Assembly (NCBI GenBank): GCA_023436025.1
Contig: JAEZKX010000214.1
Location: 1 to 17,545 of the forward strand
Reading direction: 5' to 3'
DNA from: Pseudomonadota bacterium
Lineage (GTDB): Bacteria > Pseudomonadota > Gammaproteobacteria > Burkholderiales > Burkholderiaceae_C
Length of the DNA: 17,545 nucleotides
Numbering within the stretch: position 1 is the stretch's first letter; the number at the start of each line of letters is the position of its first letter. Shown here piece by piece: positions 1 through 6,845 of the stretch. The notes beneath the pieces are model-generated. The model was not told where the DNA came from and ran no database searches. It saw nothing but the letters and a program-made list of their open reading frames with translations. A program made the translations under genes and the position numbers.

Positions 1-1444
1 GATCCGGCGCTGCGGCATCGGCCGCATCGGCCGCGGCGGGGGCCCGGCCCTCGCCTGCCGGCCGCGGCGCGCGGCTGCGGCGCTGCTGCTTCTGCTGCTC
101 CTCGCGCAGCTGCGCCACCAGGTCCTCGCGCACCAGGTCGCTGGCCTGGCTGAATTCCTGCCACCAGTCGGCCAAGAGGGCGTCGACCTCGCCGATGTCG
201 GCGCGCAGGCGCATGAAGTCGAAGGCGGCGCGGAAGCGCGGCTGCTCCACCATGCCGAAGGGCGTGGAGCCGGTGCGCTTCTCGAAACGCGGCTGCATCA
301 TCCAGATTTCGCGCATGTCGGCGCCCAGCTTGCCGCGGCCGGAGATGTCGCCGATGCGCGCATCGAACACCTCGTCGATGGCCTCCTGCAGCGCCGGGAA
401 GGAATGCTGCTTGCGCGCCACGCGCTGGGCCCAGCCATCGCGCACGTCGGACCACAGCACGCAGGCCAGCAGGAAGCTGGCCGCCACCGGCTTGTTCTCG
501 CCGACGCGGCGGTCGGTGTCCTGCAGCGCCGCGCGCACGAAGGGCTGGGCCGCGCGCTCGACCACCAGGTCGAGCAGCGGATAGATGCCGCGCGCCATGC
601 CCAGCGCCTTGAGCTGCTCGATCGTCGCCAGCGAGTGGCCGGTCTGCAGCAGCTTGAGCATCTCGTCGAACAGGCGGCTTTGCGGCACCTCGGCCAACAG
701 CGGCAGGCTGGGCAGCAGCGGAGCCTTGGTCTTGGGGTCGAACTTGAAGCCCAGCGCCGCCAGCTTGGCCGAGAAGCGCACCGCGCGGATGATGCGCACC
801 GGGTCCTCGCGGTAGCGCGCCGCCGGATCGCCGATCATGCGCAGCACGCGCTTCTTGGCGTCCTGGATGCCCTTGTGGTAGTCGACCACGACGCGGCGCT
901 CGGGGTCGTAGTACATCGCATTGATGGTGAAGTCGCGCCGCGCGGCGTCCTCCTCCTGCGGGCCCCAGACGTTGTCGCGCAGCACCCGGCCCGAGGCGTC
1001 GACGGCATGCTTCATGCTGGCCAGCTCGCTCTTGCTGGTGCGCTCGTTGCCGCTCACGGCCTCGGCGGCGGCGGCATCCATGTAGGCGCGGAAGGTCGAG
1101 ACCTCGATCACCTCGTGCTCGCGCCCGCGCCCGTACACCACGTGCACGATGCGGAAGCGCCGGCCGATGATGAAGGCACGGCGGAACAGGCCCTTGACCT
1201 GCTCCGGCGTCGCGTTGGTGGCGACGTCGAAGTCCTTGGGCCGCAGTCCCAGCAGCAGGTCGCGGACCGCGCCGCCCACGATGTAGGCCTCGAAGCCGGC
1301 CTCCTTGAGGGTGTGCACCACGTTGAGCGCGCGGTCGTCGACCAGGGTGGGGTCGATGGCGTGCTCCTCGGGGCCCACCTCCTGGCGTTTGCCGAAGCGG
1401 GGTTTGCTGCCGCCGAGCAGCTTGTCGAAGAACTTCTTGATCAT
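1..1444 (-). CDS. pcnB: Poly(A) polymerase I, 3' end cut by the window edge
   Basis: Adds poly(A) tails to RNA 3' ends, which in bacteria marks transcripts for decay. 481 codons are visible from ATG at 1444; the C-terminus lies beyond position 1. The nucleotidyltransferase head shows GGAVRDLLLG (about residues 57-66) and the metal-binding pair D71 and D73 in KDFDVAT. IIGRRFRIVH is the signature usually taken to separate bacterial poly(A) polymerases from CCA-adding enzymes. RRDFTINAMYYD and DPVRIIRAVRFSAKL follow, then helical RNA-binding regions. The visible end is a Gln/Arg-rich and then Ala-rich tail, as expected of the basic PcnB C-terminus. The start is fixed by an ATGA overlap with the stop of the upstream HAD gene, so translation is probably coupled. 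It is the last visible gene of a four-gene leftward operon. Family is certain; poly(A) rather than CCA specificity rests on the signature. Confidence 0.95.
   Translation of the reverse strand, partial: MIKKFFDKLLGGSKPRFGKRQEVGPEEHAIDPTLVDDRALNVVHTLKEAGFEAYIVGGAVRDLLLGLRPKDFDVATNATPEQVKGLFRRAFIIGRRFRIVHVVYGRGREHEVIEVSTFRAYMDAAAAEAVSGNERTSKSELASMKHAVDASGRVLRDNVWGPQEEDAARRDFTINAMYYDPERRVVVDYHKGIQDAKKRVLRMIGDPAARYREDPVRIIRAVRFSAKLAALGFKFDPKTKAPLLPSLPLLAEVPQSRLFDEMLKLLQTGHSLATIEQLKALGMARGIYPLLDLVVERAAQPFVRAALQDTDRRVGENKPVAASFLLACVLWSDVRDGWAQRVARKQHSFPALQEAIDEVFDARIGDISGRGKLGADMREIWMMQPRFEKRTGSTPFGMVEQPRFRAAFDFMRLRADIGEVDALLADWWQEFSQASDLVREDLVAQLREEQQKQQRRSRAPRPAGEGRAPAAADAADAAAPD
15..32. repeat. 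Two tandem 9-bp copies inside the pcnB tail
   Basis: GCATCGGCC occurs twice back to back (15-23 and 24-32) and encodes an Ala-Ala-Asp repeat in the low-complexity C-terminal tail of PcnB. It looks like a small in-frame slippage duplication; no function is implied. Confidence 0.6.
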
Positions 1445-2118
1445 TGTCTTGGAAAGAGATCCAGTATGCGCCAGCCGCGCTCGAGCGCGAGGATGCGCAG
1501 CCGCGCGTCGGGATTGGTGGCCACCGGATGGTCCACCTGCTCCAGCAGCGGCAGGTCGTTCATGGAATCGGAATAGAAGGTGGCCTCGACGTCGGCCCAC
1601 TCCAGGCCCTTGCGCCGCAGCCACTCGGTGACACGCACCACCTTGCCCTCGCGCATCGAGGGCACGCCGGCGATCTCGCCGGTGATCCAGCCGGCGGCGT
1701 CGCGCTCCAGCTCCACCGCCAGCAGCTCGGACACGCCGAAGGCCTCGGCGATGGGGCGTGTCACCAGCTCGTTGGTGGCGGTCACGATGGCCACCGTGTC
1801 GCCGGCCTGCTGGTGGCCGCGCACCAGCTCCAGCGCGGGCTCGCGCAGCGGCAGGATCCATTCCTGCATGAAGCGTGCATGGGCCTCGCGGTAGGCGGCC
1901 TCGCCGCGGCTGCGCAGCGCCTCGACGGCGAAGCGCACGTAGTCGTGCACGTCGAGCGTGCCGGCGATGTAGTGGGCGTAGAACTCGTCGTTGCGCCGCT
2001 TGAACTCGGCGCGGTCGGTCCAGCCGATCTGCTGCGTGAACTCGCCCCACGAGTAGTCCGAGTCGATCGGCAGCAGGGTGTGGTCGAGGTCGAACAGGGC
2101 GACCTTCTTCCTCGTCAT
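1441..2118 (-). CDS. HAD-IB family phosphatase (SerB-like fold)
   Basis: Predicted cytoplasmic phosphomonoesterase of 225 aa in the haloacid dehalogenase superfamily, subclass IB (phosphoserine phosphatase-like). Motif I is FDLDHT with nucleophile D10 and acid D12; motif II is the IVTATN stretch (T113); motif III is K159 in REGK; motif IV is SDSMNDLP with D184 and D188. All catalytic residues are therefore present. The roughly 80-residue helical insert between motifs I and II is the C1 cap typical of class I enzymes. The ATG overlaps the hda stop (ATGA at 2118-2115) and the stop overlaps the pcnB start, placing it in the permease-hda-HAD-pcnB operon. The substrate cannot be read from sequence. 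SerB itself is unlikely given the sequence and context; a broad-specificity phosphatase is possible. Confidence 0.9.
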   Translation of the reverse strand: MTRKKVALFDLDHTLLPIDSDYSWGEFTQQIGWTDRAEFKRRNDEFYAHYIAGTLDVHDYVRFAVEALRSRGEAAYREAHARFMQEWILPLREPALELVRGHQQAGDTVAIVTATNELVTRPIAEAFGVSELLAVELERDAAGWITGEIAGVPSMREGKVVRVTEWLRRKGLEWADVEATFYSDSMNDLPLLEQVDHPVATNPDARLRILALERGWRILDLFPRQ

Positions 2119-2789
2119 TCGTTCTCCAGCATCGAGCGGATCAGGGGGATGGTGATGGCGCGCTGCTCCCGCAGGGCGTAGGCGTCCAGGTGGTCGAGCA
2201 GCTGCATCAGGCTGCCGAGGTCGCGCGAGAAGCGGGTGAGGATGAAGTCCATGACATCATCGCCCAGGAAGATGCCGCGCGCATCGGCCGCCTGGCGCAG
2301 CACCGAGCGCCGCTCGGGCTCGCTCAGCACGTGCAGCTGGAACACGTGGCCCCAGCCCAGGCGCGTGCGCAGGTCCTCGCGCAGCTTCAGGTCGGCCGGC
2401 GGCAGCTCGCCGGCGGCGAGCACGCCGCGCTGCAGCGGCTGCGCCTGCGCGAACCAGGCGAAGGCCGCATGCTGCTGCACCGCCGAATACAGGTGCACGT
2501 CGTCCATCAGCACCACCGCCCAGCGCTCGTCGAAGGCGGGCGGCTCGGCCATGGAGGGATCGAGCCAGCCGACGGCGGCGCCCTGCTCGCGCAGGGCGGC
2601 GTGCACCGCCTGCAGCAGGTGCGTCTTGCCGCTGCCGGAGGCGCCCCACAGGTAGGTGGGCACGGGGGAGCGGGTCGGGCTGCCGGCCCACAGTTGCAGG
2701 TGCTTCCACGCCGCTTCGTTGGGTCCGGCGAGGAAGCTCGCCAGGCTGGGGCCGCGTGCCAGGCCGATATCGAGAGCCAGCTGCTTCAT
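2115..2789 (-). CDS. hda: DnaA regulatory inactivator Hda-like AAA+ protein
   Basis: Hda works with the DNA-loaded sliding clamp to stimulate ATP hydrolysis by DnaA and prevent re-initiation of replication. The 224-aa protein resembles DnaA domain III alone. Residues 3-6 (QLAL) form a short clamp-binding-like motif at the N-terminus, as in Hda. Walker A is GASGSGKTH (49-57), Walker B is VVLMDDVH (92-99), an arginine-finger region surrounds RTRLGWG (141-147), and the sensor-2 helix is near RFSRDLGSLMQLLDHLD (186-202). There is no DnaA DNA-binding domain. The start MKQLAL is chosen because the same frame stays open far upstream without homology and because the ATG overlaps the permease stop (ATGA at 2789-2786). 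It lies between the permease and HAD genes, an order common in Burkholderiales. Some databases call this 'DnaA-related/HdaA'. Confidence 0.93.
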   Translation of the reverse strand: MKQLALDIGLARGPSLASFLAGPNEAAWKHLQLWAGSPTRSPVPTYLWGASGSGKTHLLQAVHAALREQGAAVGWLDPSMAEPPAFDERWAVVLMDDVHLYSAVQQHAAFAWFAQAQPLQRGVLAAGELPPADLKLREDLRTRLGWGHVFQLHVLSEPERRSVLRQAADARGIFLGDDVMDFILTRFSRDLGSLMQLLDHLDAYALREQRAITIPLIRSMLENE

Positions 2790-3856
2790 GAGTGGTACAA
2801 GGGGCTGGCGAGGTAGCTCGCGCGCATGCGGCGCACGGCCACCAGCAGCACGGCGCTCACCGGCAGCGCGACCAGCACGCCGACGAAGCCGAACAGCTGG
2901 CCGAAGGCGAGCAGCGCGAAGATCACGGCCAGCGGATGCAGGCCGATGCGTTCCCCGACCAGGCGGGGGGTGAGGTAGAAGCTCTCGAAGACCTGGCCGA
3001 AGCCGTAGACGACCCCGACCATCGCGAGCGCCTTGAGCGAGGCGAACTCCAGCAGGCCGGCCATCAGCGCCAGCACCATGCCCACGCCGAAGCCGACATA
3101 GGGGACGAACATGGCCAGGCCGGTGAACACGCCGATGGGCAGGGCCAGGTCGAGCCCGAACAGGCCCAGGCCGATGCTGAAGAAGGCGGCCATGCTGACC
3201 ATGACCAGGAGCTGGCCGCGCAGGTACTGGCCCAGCACCTGGTCGGCCTCCTGGGTGAAGGCGTCGACGCCGGGGCGGGCGCGCGCCGGCACCAGCTCCA
3301 GCACCCGGGCCACCACGTGCTTCCAGTCCATCAGCAGGTAGAACAGCGCCACCGGCACCAGCACGGCGTTGCCGACCAGGGCCATCGCCATGCTGCCGCC
3401 CAGCTTGAGCGAGGACCAGAGCGAGCCGAAGCGTTCGCTCCAGTTCTCGTTGAGGTAGTCGCGCATCTGCTCGCGCAGGCTGCCGAAATCGAGCGCAATG
3501 TGGATGCCGTACTGCGCCAGCCAGGGCGACAGCGTGCCGTCCACCCGGTCCAGCAGCACCGGCAGCTGCTCGCGGATCAGCGGCAGCTCCTTGCTGACCA
3601 CCGGCACGATCAGCAGCACCAGCCCCAGCAGGGCGATCACCAGCAGCAGTTCCACCAGGATGACCGCCACCACCCGGGGCATGCGGCCGTCCCAGGCGGC
3701 GTCGAGGCGGTCGACCACGGGGGTCAGGGCGTAGGCCAGCACAGCCGCCACGATGAAGGGCGTGAGCACGGGCCCGAGCGCCCGCAGCGCGAGCAGGGCC
3801 AGCGCCGCGATCGCCGCCCAGGCGGCCGCCCGCTTCTGCGTGGTGGTGAATTGCAT
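2786..3856 (-). CDS. AI-2E/PerM family membrane transporter
   Basis: Predicted inner-membrane protein of 356 aa. It has paired hydrophobic helices at the N-terminus (about 10-50), another at about 65-90, a soluble stretch of about 70 residues (95-160), then a run of membrane helices to the end. This is the usual eight-helix AI-2E exporter/PerM layout, with the family's FVPYVG motif in the second half. Proteins of this family have been linked to autoinducer-2 export and to Na+/H+ antiport, so the substrate is not predictable. The start MQFTTTQKR is the first ATG before the hydrophobic region; the frame upstream lacks a plausible start. No strong ribosome-binding site is visible. It is the first gene of the leftward operon and is divergent from purM, which is a frequent arrangement in Burkholderiales. 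Confidence 0.9.
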   Translation of the reverse strand: MQFTTTQKRAAAWAAIAALALLALRALGPVLTPFIVAAVLAYALTPVVDRLDAAWDGRMPRVVAVILVELLLVIALLGLVLLIVPVVSKELPLIREQLPVLLDRVDGTLSPWLAQYGIHIALDFGSLREQMRDYLNENWSERFGSLWSSLKLGGSMAMALVGNAVLVPVALFYLLMDWKHVVARVLELVPARARPGVDAFTQEADQVLGQYLRGQLLVMVSMAAFFSIGLGLFGLDLALPIGVFTGLAMFVPYVGFGVGMVLALMAGLLEFASLKALAMVGVVYGFGQVFESFYLTPRLVGERIGLHPLAVIFALLAFGQLFGFVGVLVALPVSAVLLVAVRRMRASYLASPLYHS

Positions 3857-3890
3857 CCGGTGGAGCCGCGGGCGCCATGGAGCCCGCAAG

Positions 3891-3911
3891 TAGAATCGAC
3901 CGCAAATTCTA
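3891..3911. promoter_or_regulatory. Mirror-image -10 boxes for purM and the permease operon
   Basis: TAGAAT (3891-3896) and its exact reverse complement ATTCTA (3906-3911) flank 9 bp, so each strand carries a TAGAAT hexamer close to the sigma-70 -10 consensus. The rightward box would start transcription about 44 bases before the purM ATG, the leftward one about 43 bases before the permease ATG. Neither has a recognisable -35. The same bases also form a 6-bp inverted repeat that a dimeric regulator could bind. The call rests on hexamer match and position only. Confidence 0.5.
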
Positions 3912-3946
3912 TCGGCCGCGCCCACCAGCCCGGCCGCACCCTCCGG

Positions 3947-4981
3947 ATGAACCCAAGCCCCCTCTCGTACAAGGATGCCGGCGTCGACATCGACGCTGGC
4001 GACGCACTGGTCGAACGCATCAAGCCGCTGGCCAAAAAGACGATGCGCGAAGGCGTGCTGGCGGGCATCGGCGGCTTCGGCGCGCTGTTCGAGGTGCCCA
4101 AGCGCTACCGCGAGCCCGTGCTGGTGAGCGGCACCGACGGCGTCGGCACCAAGCTGAAGCTCGCCTTCGAGTGGAACATGCACGACACCGTGGGCATCGA
4201 CCTGGTGGCCATGAGCGTCAACGACGTGCTGGTGCAGGGCGCCGAGCCCCTGTTCTTCCTGGACTACTTCGCCTGCGGCAAGCTCGACGTGGACACGGCC
4301 GCTGCCGTGGTGGGCGGCATCGCCCGCGGCTGCGAACTGGCCGGCTGCGCCCTGATCGGCGGCGAGACGGCGGAGATGCCGGGCATGTACCCGCCCGGCG
4401 AATACGACCTGGCGGGATTCGCCGTCGGCGCGGTGGAGAAGTCGAAGATCCTGGGCGGCCAGGACGTGCGTGACGGCGACATCGTGCTGGGGCTGGCCTC
4501 CAGCGGCGTGCACTCCAACGGCTTCTCCCTGGTGCGCAAGTGCATCGAACGCGCCGGCGCCCAGCTGCCCGCCACGCTGGACGGCAAGCCCTTCCGGGAA
4601 GCCGTGATGGCGCCCACCCGCATCTACGTGAAGCCGGTGTTGGCGGCGCTGCAGCAGCACGCGGGCATCAAGGCCCTGGCCCACATCACCGGCGGCGGCT
4701 TGCTGGAGAACATCCCGCGCGTGCTGCCCGAGGGCCTGGCCGCCCACCTGCGCCAGGGCAGCTGGCCGCGCACCGAGCTGTTCGCCTGGCTGCAGGCCAC
4801 GGCGGCCATCGACGACCACGAGATGAACCGCACCTTCAACAACGGCATCGGCATGGTGGTGGTGGTGGCGCCGGACGCCGCGGCGGCCGTGGCGGCATCC
4901 CTGCGTGCGGCCGGCGAGTCGGTGCACGAGATCGGCCGGATCGCACCGCGCGGCGACGGCGACCCGGTCACCGTCGGCTGA
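3947..4981 (+). CDS. purM: Phosphoribosylformylglycinamidine cyclo-ligase (AIR synthetase)
   Basis: Catalyses ATP-dependent closure of FGAM to aminoimidazole ribonucleotide, the fifth step of de novo purine synthesis, in the cytoplasm. At 344 aa it matches the usual bacterial length (E. coli PurM is 345). Signature segments are SGTDGVGTKLKLA (61-73), MSVNDVLVQGAEPLFFLDY (89-107), GGETAEMPGMY (138-148) and ASSGVHSNGFSLVRK in the middle, with ITGGGLLENIPR and FNNGIGM towards the C-terminus. The ATG at 3947 begins MNPSPLSYKDAGVDI, the standard N-terminal start of the family. Upstream codons in the frame read antisense to the permease gene and lack homology. There is no clear Shine-Dalgarno. A TAGAAT box lies 51 bases upstream. 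No neighbouring pur genes are present, so it is probably monocistronic or weakly linked to the ParA gene 164 bp downstream. Confidence 0.97.
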   Translation: MNPSPLSYKDAGVDIDAGDALVERIKPLAKKTMREGVLAGIGGFGALFEVPKRYREPVLVSGTDGVGTKLKLAFEWNMHDTVGIDLVAMSVNDVLVQGAEPLFFLDYFACGKLDVDTAAAVVGGIARGCELAGCALIGGETAEMPGMYPPGEYDLAGFAVGAVEKSKILGGQDVRDGDIVLGLASSGVHSNGFSLVRKCIERAGAQLPATLDGKPFREAVMAPTRIYVKPVLAALQQHAGIKALAHITGGGLLENIPRVLPEGLAAHLRQGSWPRTELFAWLQATAAIDDHEMNRTFNNGIGMVVVVAPDAAAAVAASLRAAGESVHEIGRIAPRGDGDPVTVG

Positions 4982-5080
4982 TCGCGGGCGCGGCGGGCAG
5001 CCCGGGGCGCCGTCGAACGGCAGGCTGCAGCGGACAGGCGGCCCCACCGTTGCGCTGCTACAAAAGCCGGAGCACACTGG

Positions 5081-5099
5081 CGGTCCGTCTACTGGACCG
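5081..5099. repeat. 6-bp inverted repeat upstream of the ParA-like gene
   Basis: CGGTCC (5081-5086) and GGACCG (5094-5099) are perfect reverse complements separated by 7 bases. There is no T-run on either strand, so it is not a canonical intrinsic terminator. It sits 46 bp before the ParA start, in the 164-bp spacer after purM. An operator, an mRNA 5' hairpin or chance are all possible. Confidence 0.35.
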
Positions 5100-5145
5100 T
5101 GCCGCCGGCGCGCTCCACACTGGCACCTCACGCAGGGAGGACTGC

Positions 5146-5886
5146 ATGCCCGTCGTCGCGGTCGTCAACCGCAAGGGAGGAAGCGGCAAGAGCACCTTTG
5201 CCGCCCACGTCGCCGCCTGGTGCGCGCGCGAAGGACTGGCCGTGATGCTGGGCGATGTCGACCGCCAGCAGTCCAGCCGCGGCTGGCTGCGCCGGCGCGA
5301 TCCGGGCCTGCCCGCCATCGCGCCCTGGGTGGTCGACCAGAAGAACGTGCTGCGGGTGCCGACCGGCATCACCCATGTGGTGCTGGACACCCCGGGCGGC
5401 CTGCATGGCTTCGAACTCGCCCGCATCGTGATGTTCGCCGACGCGATCGTCGTGCCAGTCTGCCCGTCCGTCTTCGACCGCGAATCGGCGGCCGCCTGCC
5501 TGCAGGAGCTGGCCGCCCTGCCCCGCGTGGCCAAGGGCCAGTGCCCCCTCGCGACCGTCGGCATGCGCGTGGACGGCCGCACCAGCGCCGCCAAGGTGCT
5601 CGATCAGTGGGCACAGGAACACAAGGTGCCGATGATCGGCGTGCTGCGCGAAACGCAGAACTACGTGCGCAGCCTGGAACGCGGCCTGACCCTGTTCGAC
5701 CTGCCTGCCGACAAGGTGCAGACGGACCTGGCGCAGTGGCAGCCCATCGTCGACTGGCTGCGTCCCGTGCTGATGCCGGTGGCACTGCCCGAAGCGCGCA
5801 GGGAACCGGTGCTGCCGGCCCGCCGGGTGTCCGTGCTGGGGGCGCGGCCGCTGCATCCGGGCCAGGGGCTGCGCTCCACCGCCTGA
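5146..5886 (+). CDS. Orphan ParA/MinD-family ATPase
   Basis: A 246-aa P-loop ATPase of the ParA/MinD family. These dimerise with ATP, often on DNA or membrane, to position DNA or protein cargo. The deviant Walker A is KGGSGKST (10-17) with the diagnostic signature lysine K10 and K15. Walker A' is GDVDRQQSS (36-44; D37 and D39). Walker B is VVLDTPGG (78-85; D81). The last 35 or so residues are Pro/Arg-rich and probably disordered. The ATG at 5146 is supported by AGGGAGG at 5134-5140. No parB-like gene or obvious parS cluster is visible nearby, so this is not the chromosomal parAB pair. The cargo is unknown. The downstream gene is convergent and only 21 bp away, so this gene is probably expressed alone or by readthrough from purM. 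Confidence 0.88.
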   Translation: MPVVAVVNRKGGSGKSTFAAHVAAWCAREGLAVMLGDVDRQQSSRGWLRRRDPGLPAIAPWVVDQKNVLRVPTGITHVVLDTPGGLHGFELARIVMFADAIVVPVCPSVFDRESAAACLQELAALPRVAKGQCPLATVGMRVDGRTSAAKVLDQWAQEHKVPMIGVLRETQNYVRSLERGLTLFDLPADKVQTDLAQWQPIVDWLRPVLMPVALPEARREPVLPARRVSVLGARPLHPGQGLRSTA

Positions 5887-5907
5887 AAGGGGACAGCGGG
5901 CGGTCGC

Positions 5908-6762
5908 CTAGTGGCGCGCCCGGCGCAGGTCCGCCACCCGGTCGGCGATGGCGTCGATGTCCAGCGCGTCCTGGGCGTGCACCAGGTAGGTCTCCAGGTC
6001 GCGCACGGCCATCGACGCCTGCCCCTGTTCGGCATGCGCGAGGCCGCGGTCGCGGTACTCGGCCCAGGCCTCGGGCAGCAGGATCAGCAGGCGGTCCTGC
6101 ACGGCGATCAGCCGCTGCCAGTCCTCCTGCGCGCGGTGGATCTCCTTCAGGTTGCGCAGCATGCGCGCCAGGATGTCGCGCGGCGGCGCCGCCTGCAGGT
6201 ACAGGCCCAGGGGCACCTCGAACTCGTCGACCAGGCCGCTGCGCCGCTTGTAGGGCTCGAGGCGCTCCGACAGCTCCTCGCGTGACAGCGACTGCCCGGT
6301 GAAGGGATCGATCACCACCTGCCCTTTGGGGAGGTTGACCTTGACCATGAAGTGGCCGGGGAAGCAGACCCCGCGCGCATGCAGGCCGATGCCCTGCGCC
6401 AGCTCGATCCACAGCACGGCCAGCGAGATCTGGATGCCGCGCCGGGTGCGCAGCACCACATGGAGGTAGCTGTTGTCGGGGTCGCAGTAGTCGTTGACGT
6501 TGCCGCCGAAGCTGAGGTCGCGGAAGAAGAACTGGTTGAGGGTGCGCAGCCGCTGCAGGGGAGCGGCGTCGGCGGGGATGCGCCGCTTGAGGCGGGCGAG
6601 CAGCTGGTCGACATCGCCCAGGGTGGCCTGCAGGTCGAGGTCGGGGTACTCGTCCTGGCCCAGGCTGGCGGCCGCCTCGAGCAGGGGGAACTGCTCGTCG
6701 CTTTGCACCAGGGTCCGGAAGTACTCCAGCGGACTCGGCGCCAGGAATTGCAGGGACGGCAT
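5908..6762 (-). CDS. SirB1-type transglutaminase-like/TPR protein
   Basis: A 284-aa soluble protein of the SirB1 family: a transglutaminase-like core (about 60-190) followed by helical TPR-like repeats (about 195-265). Core landmarks are the NVNDYCDPDNSYLHVVLRTR stretch (88-107), RRGIQISLAVLW (107-118), GHF with H137, and IDPF with D152. These last two match the His and Asp of a transglutaminase triad. The nucleophile position appears to be Ser (S113) rather than Cys, as in many family members, so catalysis is doubtful and a binding role is plausible. Cellular role is unknown; the name comes from a Salmonella gene once thought to be an invasion regulator. The ATG at 6762 begins the conserved part; no strong ribosome-binding site is seen. 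It lies 83 bp downstream of murJ on the same strand and is probably co-transcribed with it. Confidence 0.88.
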   Translation of the reverse strand: MPSLQFLAPSPLEYFRTLVQSDEQFPLLEAAASLGQDEYPDLDLQATLGDVDQLLARLKRRIPADAAPLQRLRTLNQFFFRDLSFGGNVNDYCDPDNSYLHVVLRTRRGIQISLAVLWIELAQGIGLHARGVCFPGHFMVKVNLPKGQVVIDPFTGQSLSREELSERLEPYKRRSGLVDEFEVPLGLYLQAAPPRDILARMLRNLKEIHRAQEDWQRLIAVQDRLLILLPEAWAEYRDRGLAHAEQGQASMAVRDLETYLVHAQDALDIDAIADRVADLRRARH

Positions 6763-6845
6763 GGCAGGGTTTTTAATGGACGGGCTGGGAAGCGTCAAGA
6801 CGGCAGCGTAGCAACGCCATGTCAACGCTTCGTGCAGCAGCTCCT

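Noticed and set aside
2790..3905. Leftward extension of the hda frame to 3905
   Set aside because: The added residues are a frame-shifted reading of the permease gene; the Hda homology begins exactly at the ATG at 2789.
5146..5886. Chromosomal parAB segregation locus
   Set aside because: No parB gene follows, and no parS-like palindrome cluster was noticed.
5887..5907. Terminator between the convergent ParA-like and SirB1 genes
   Set aside because: The gap is 21 bp with no stem or T-run.
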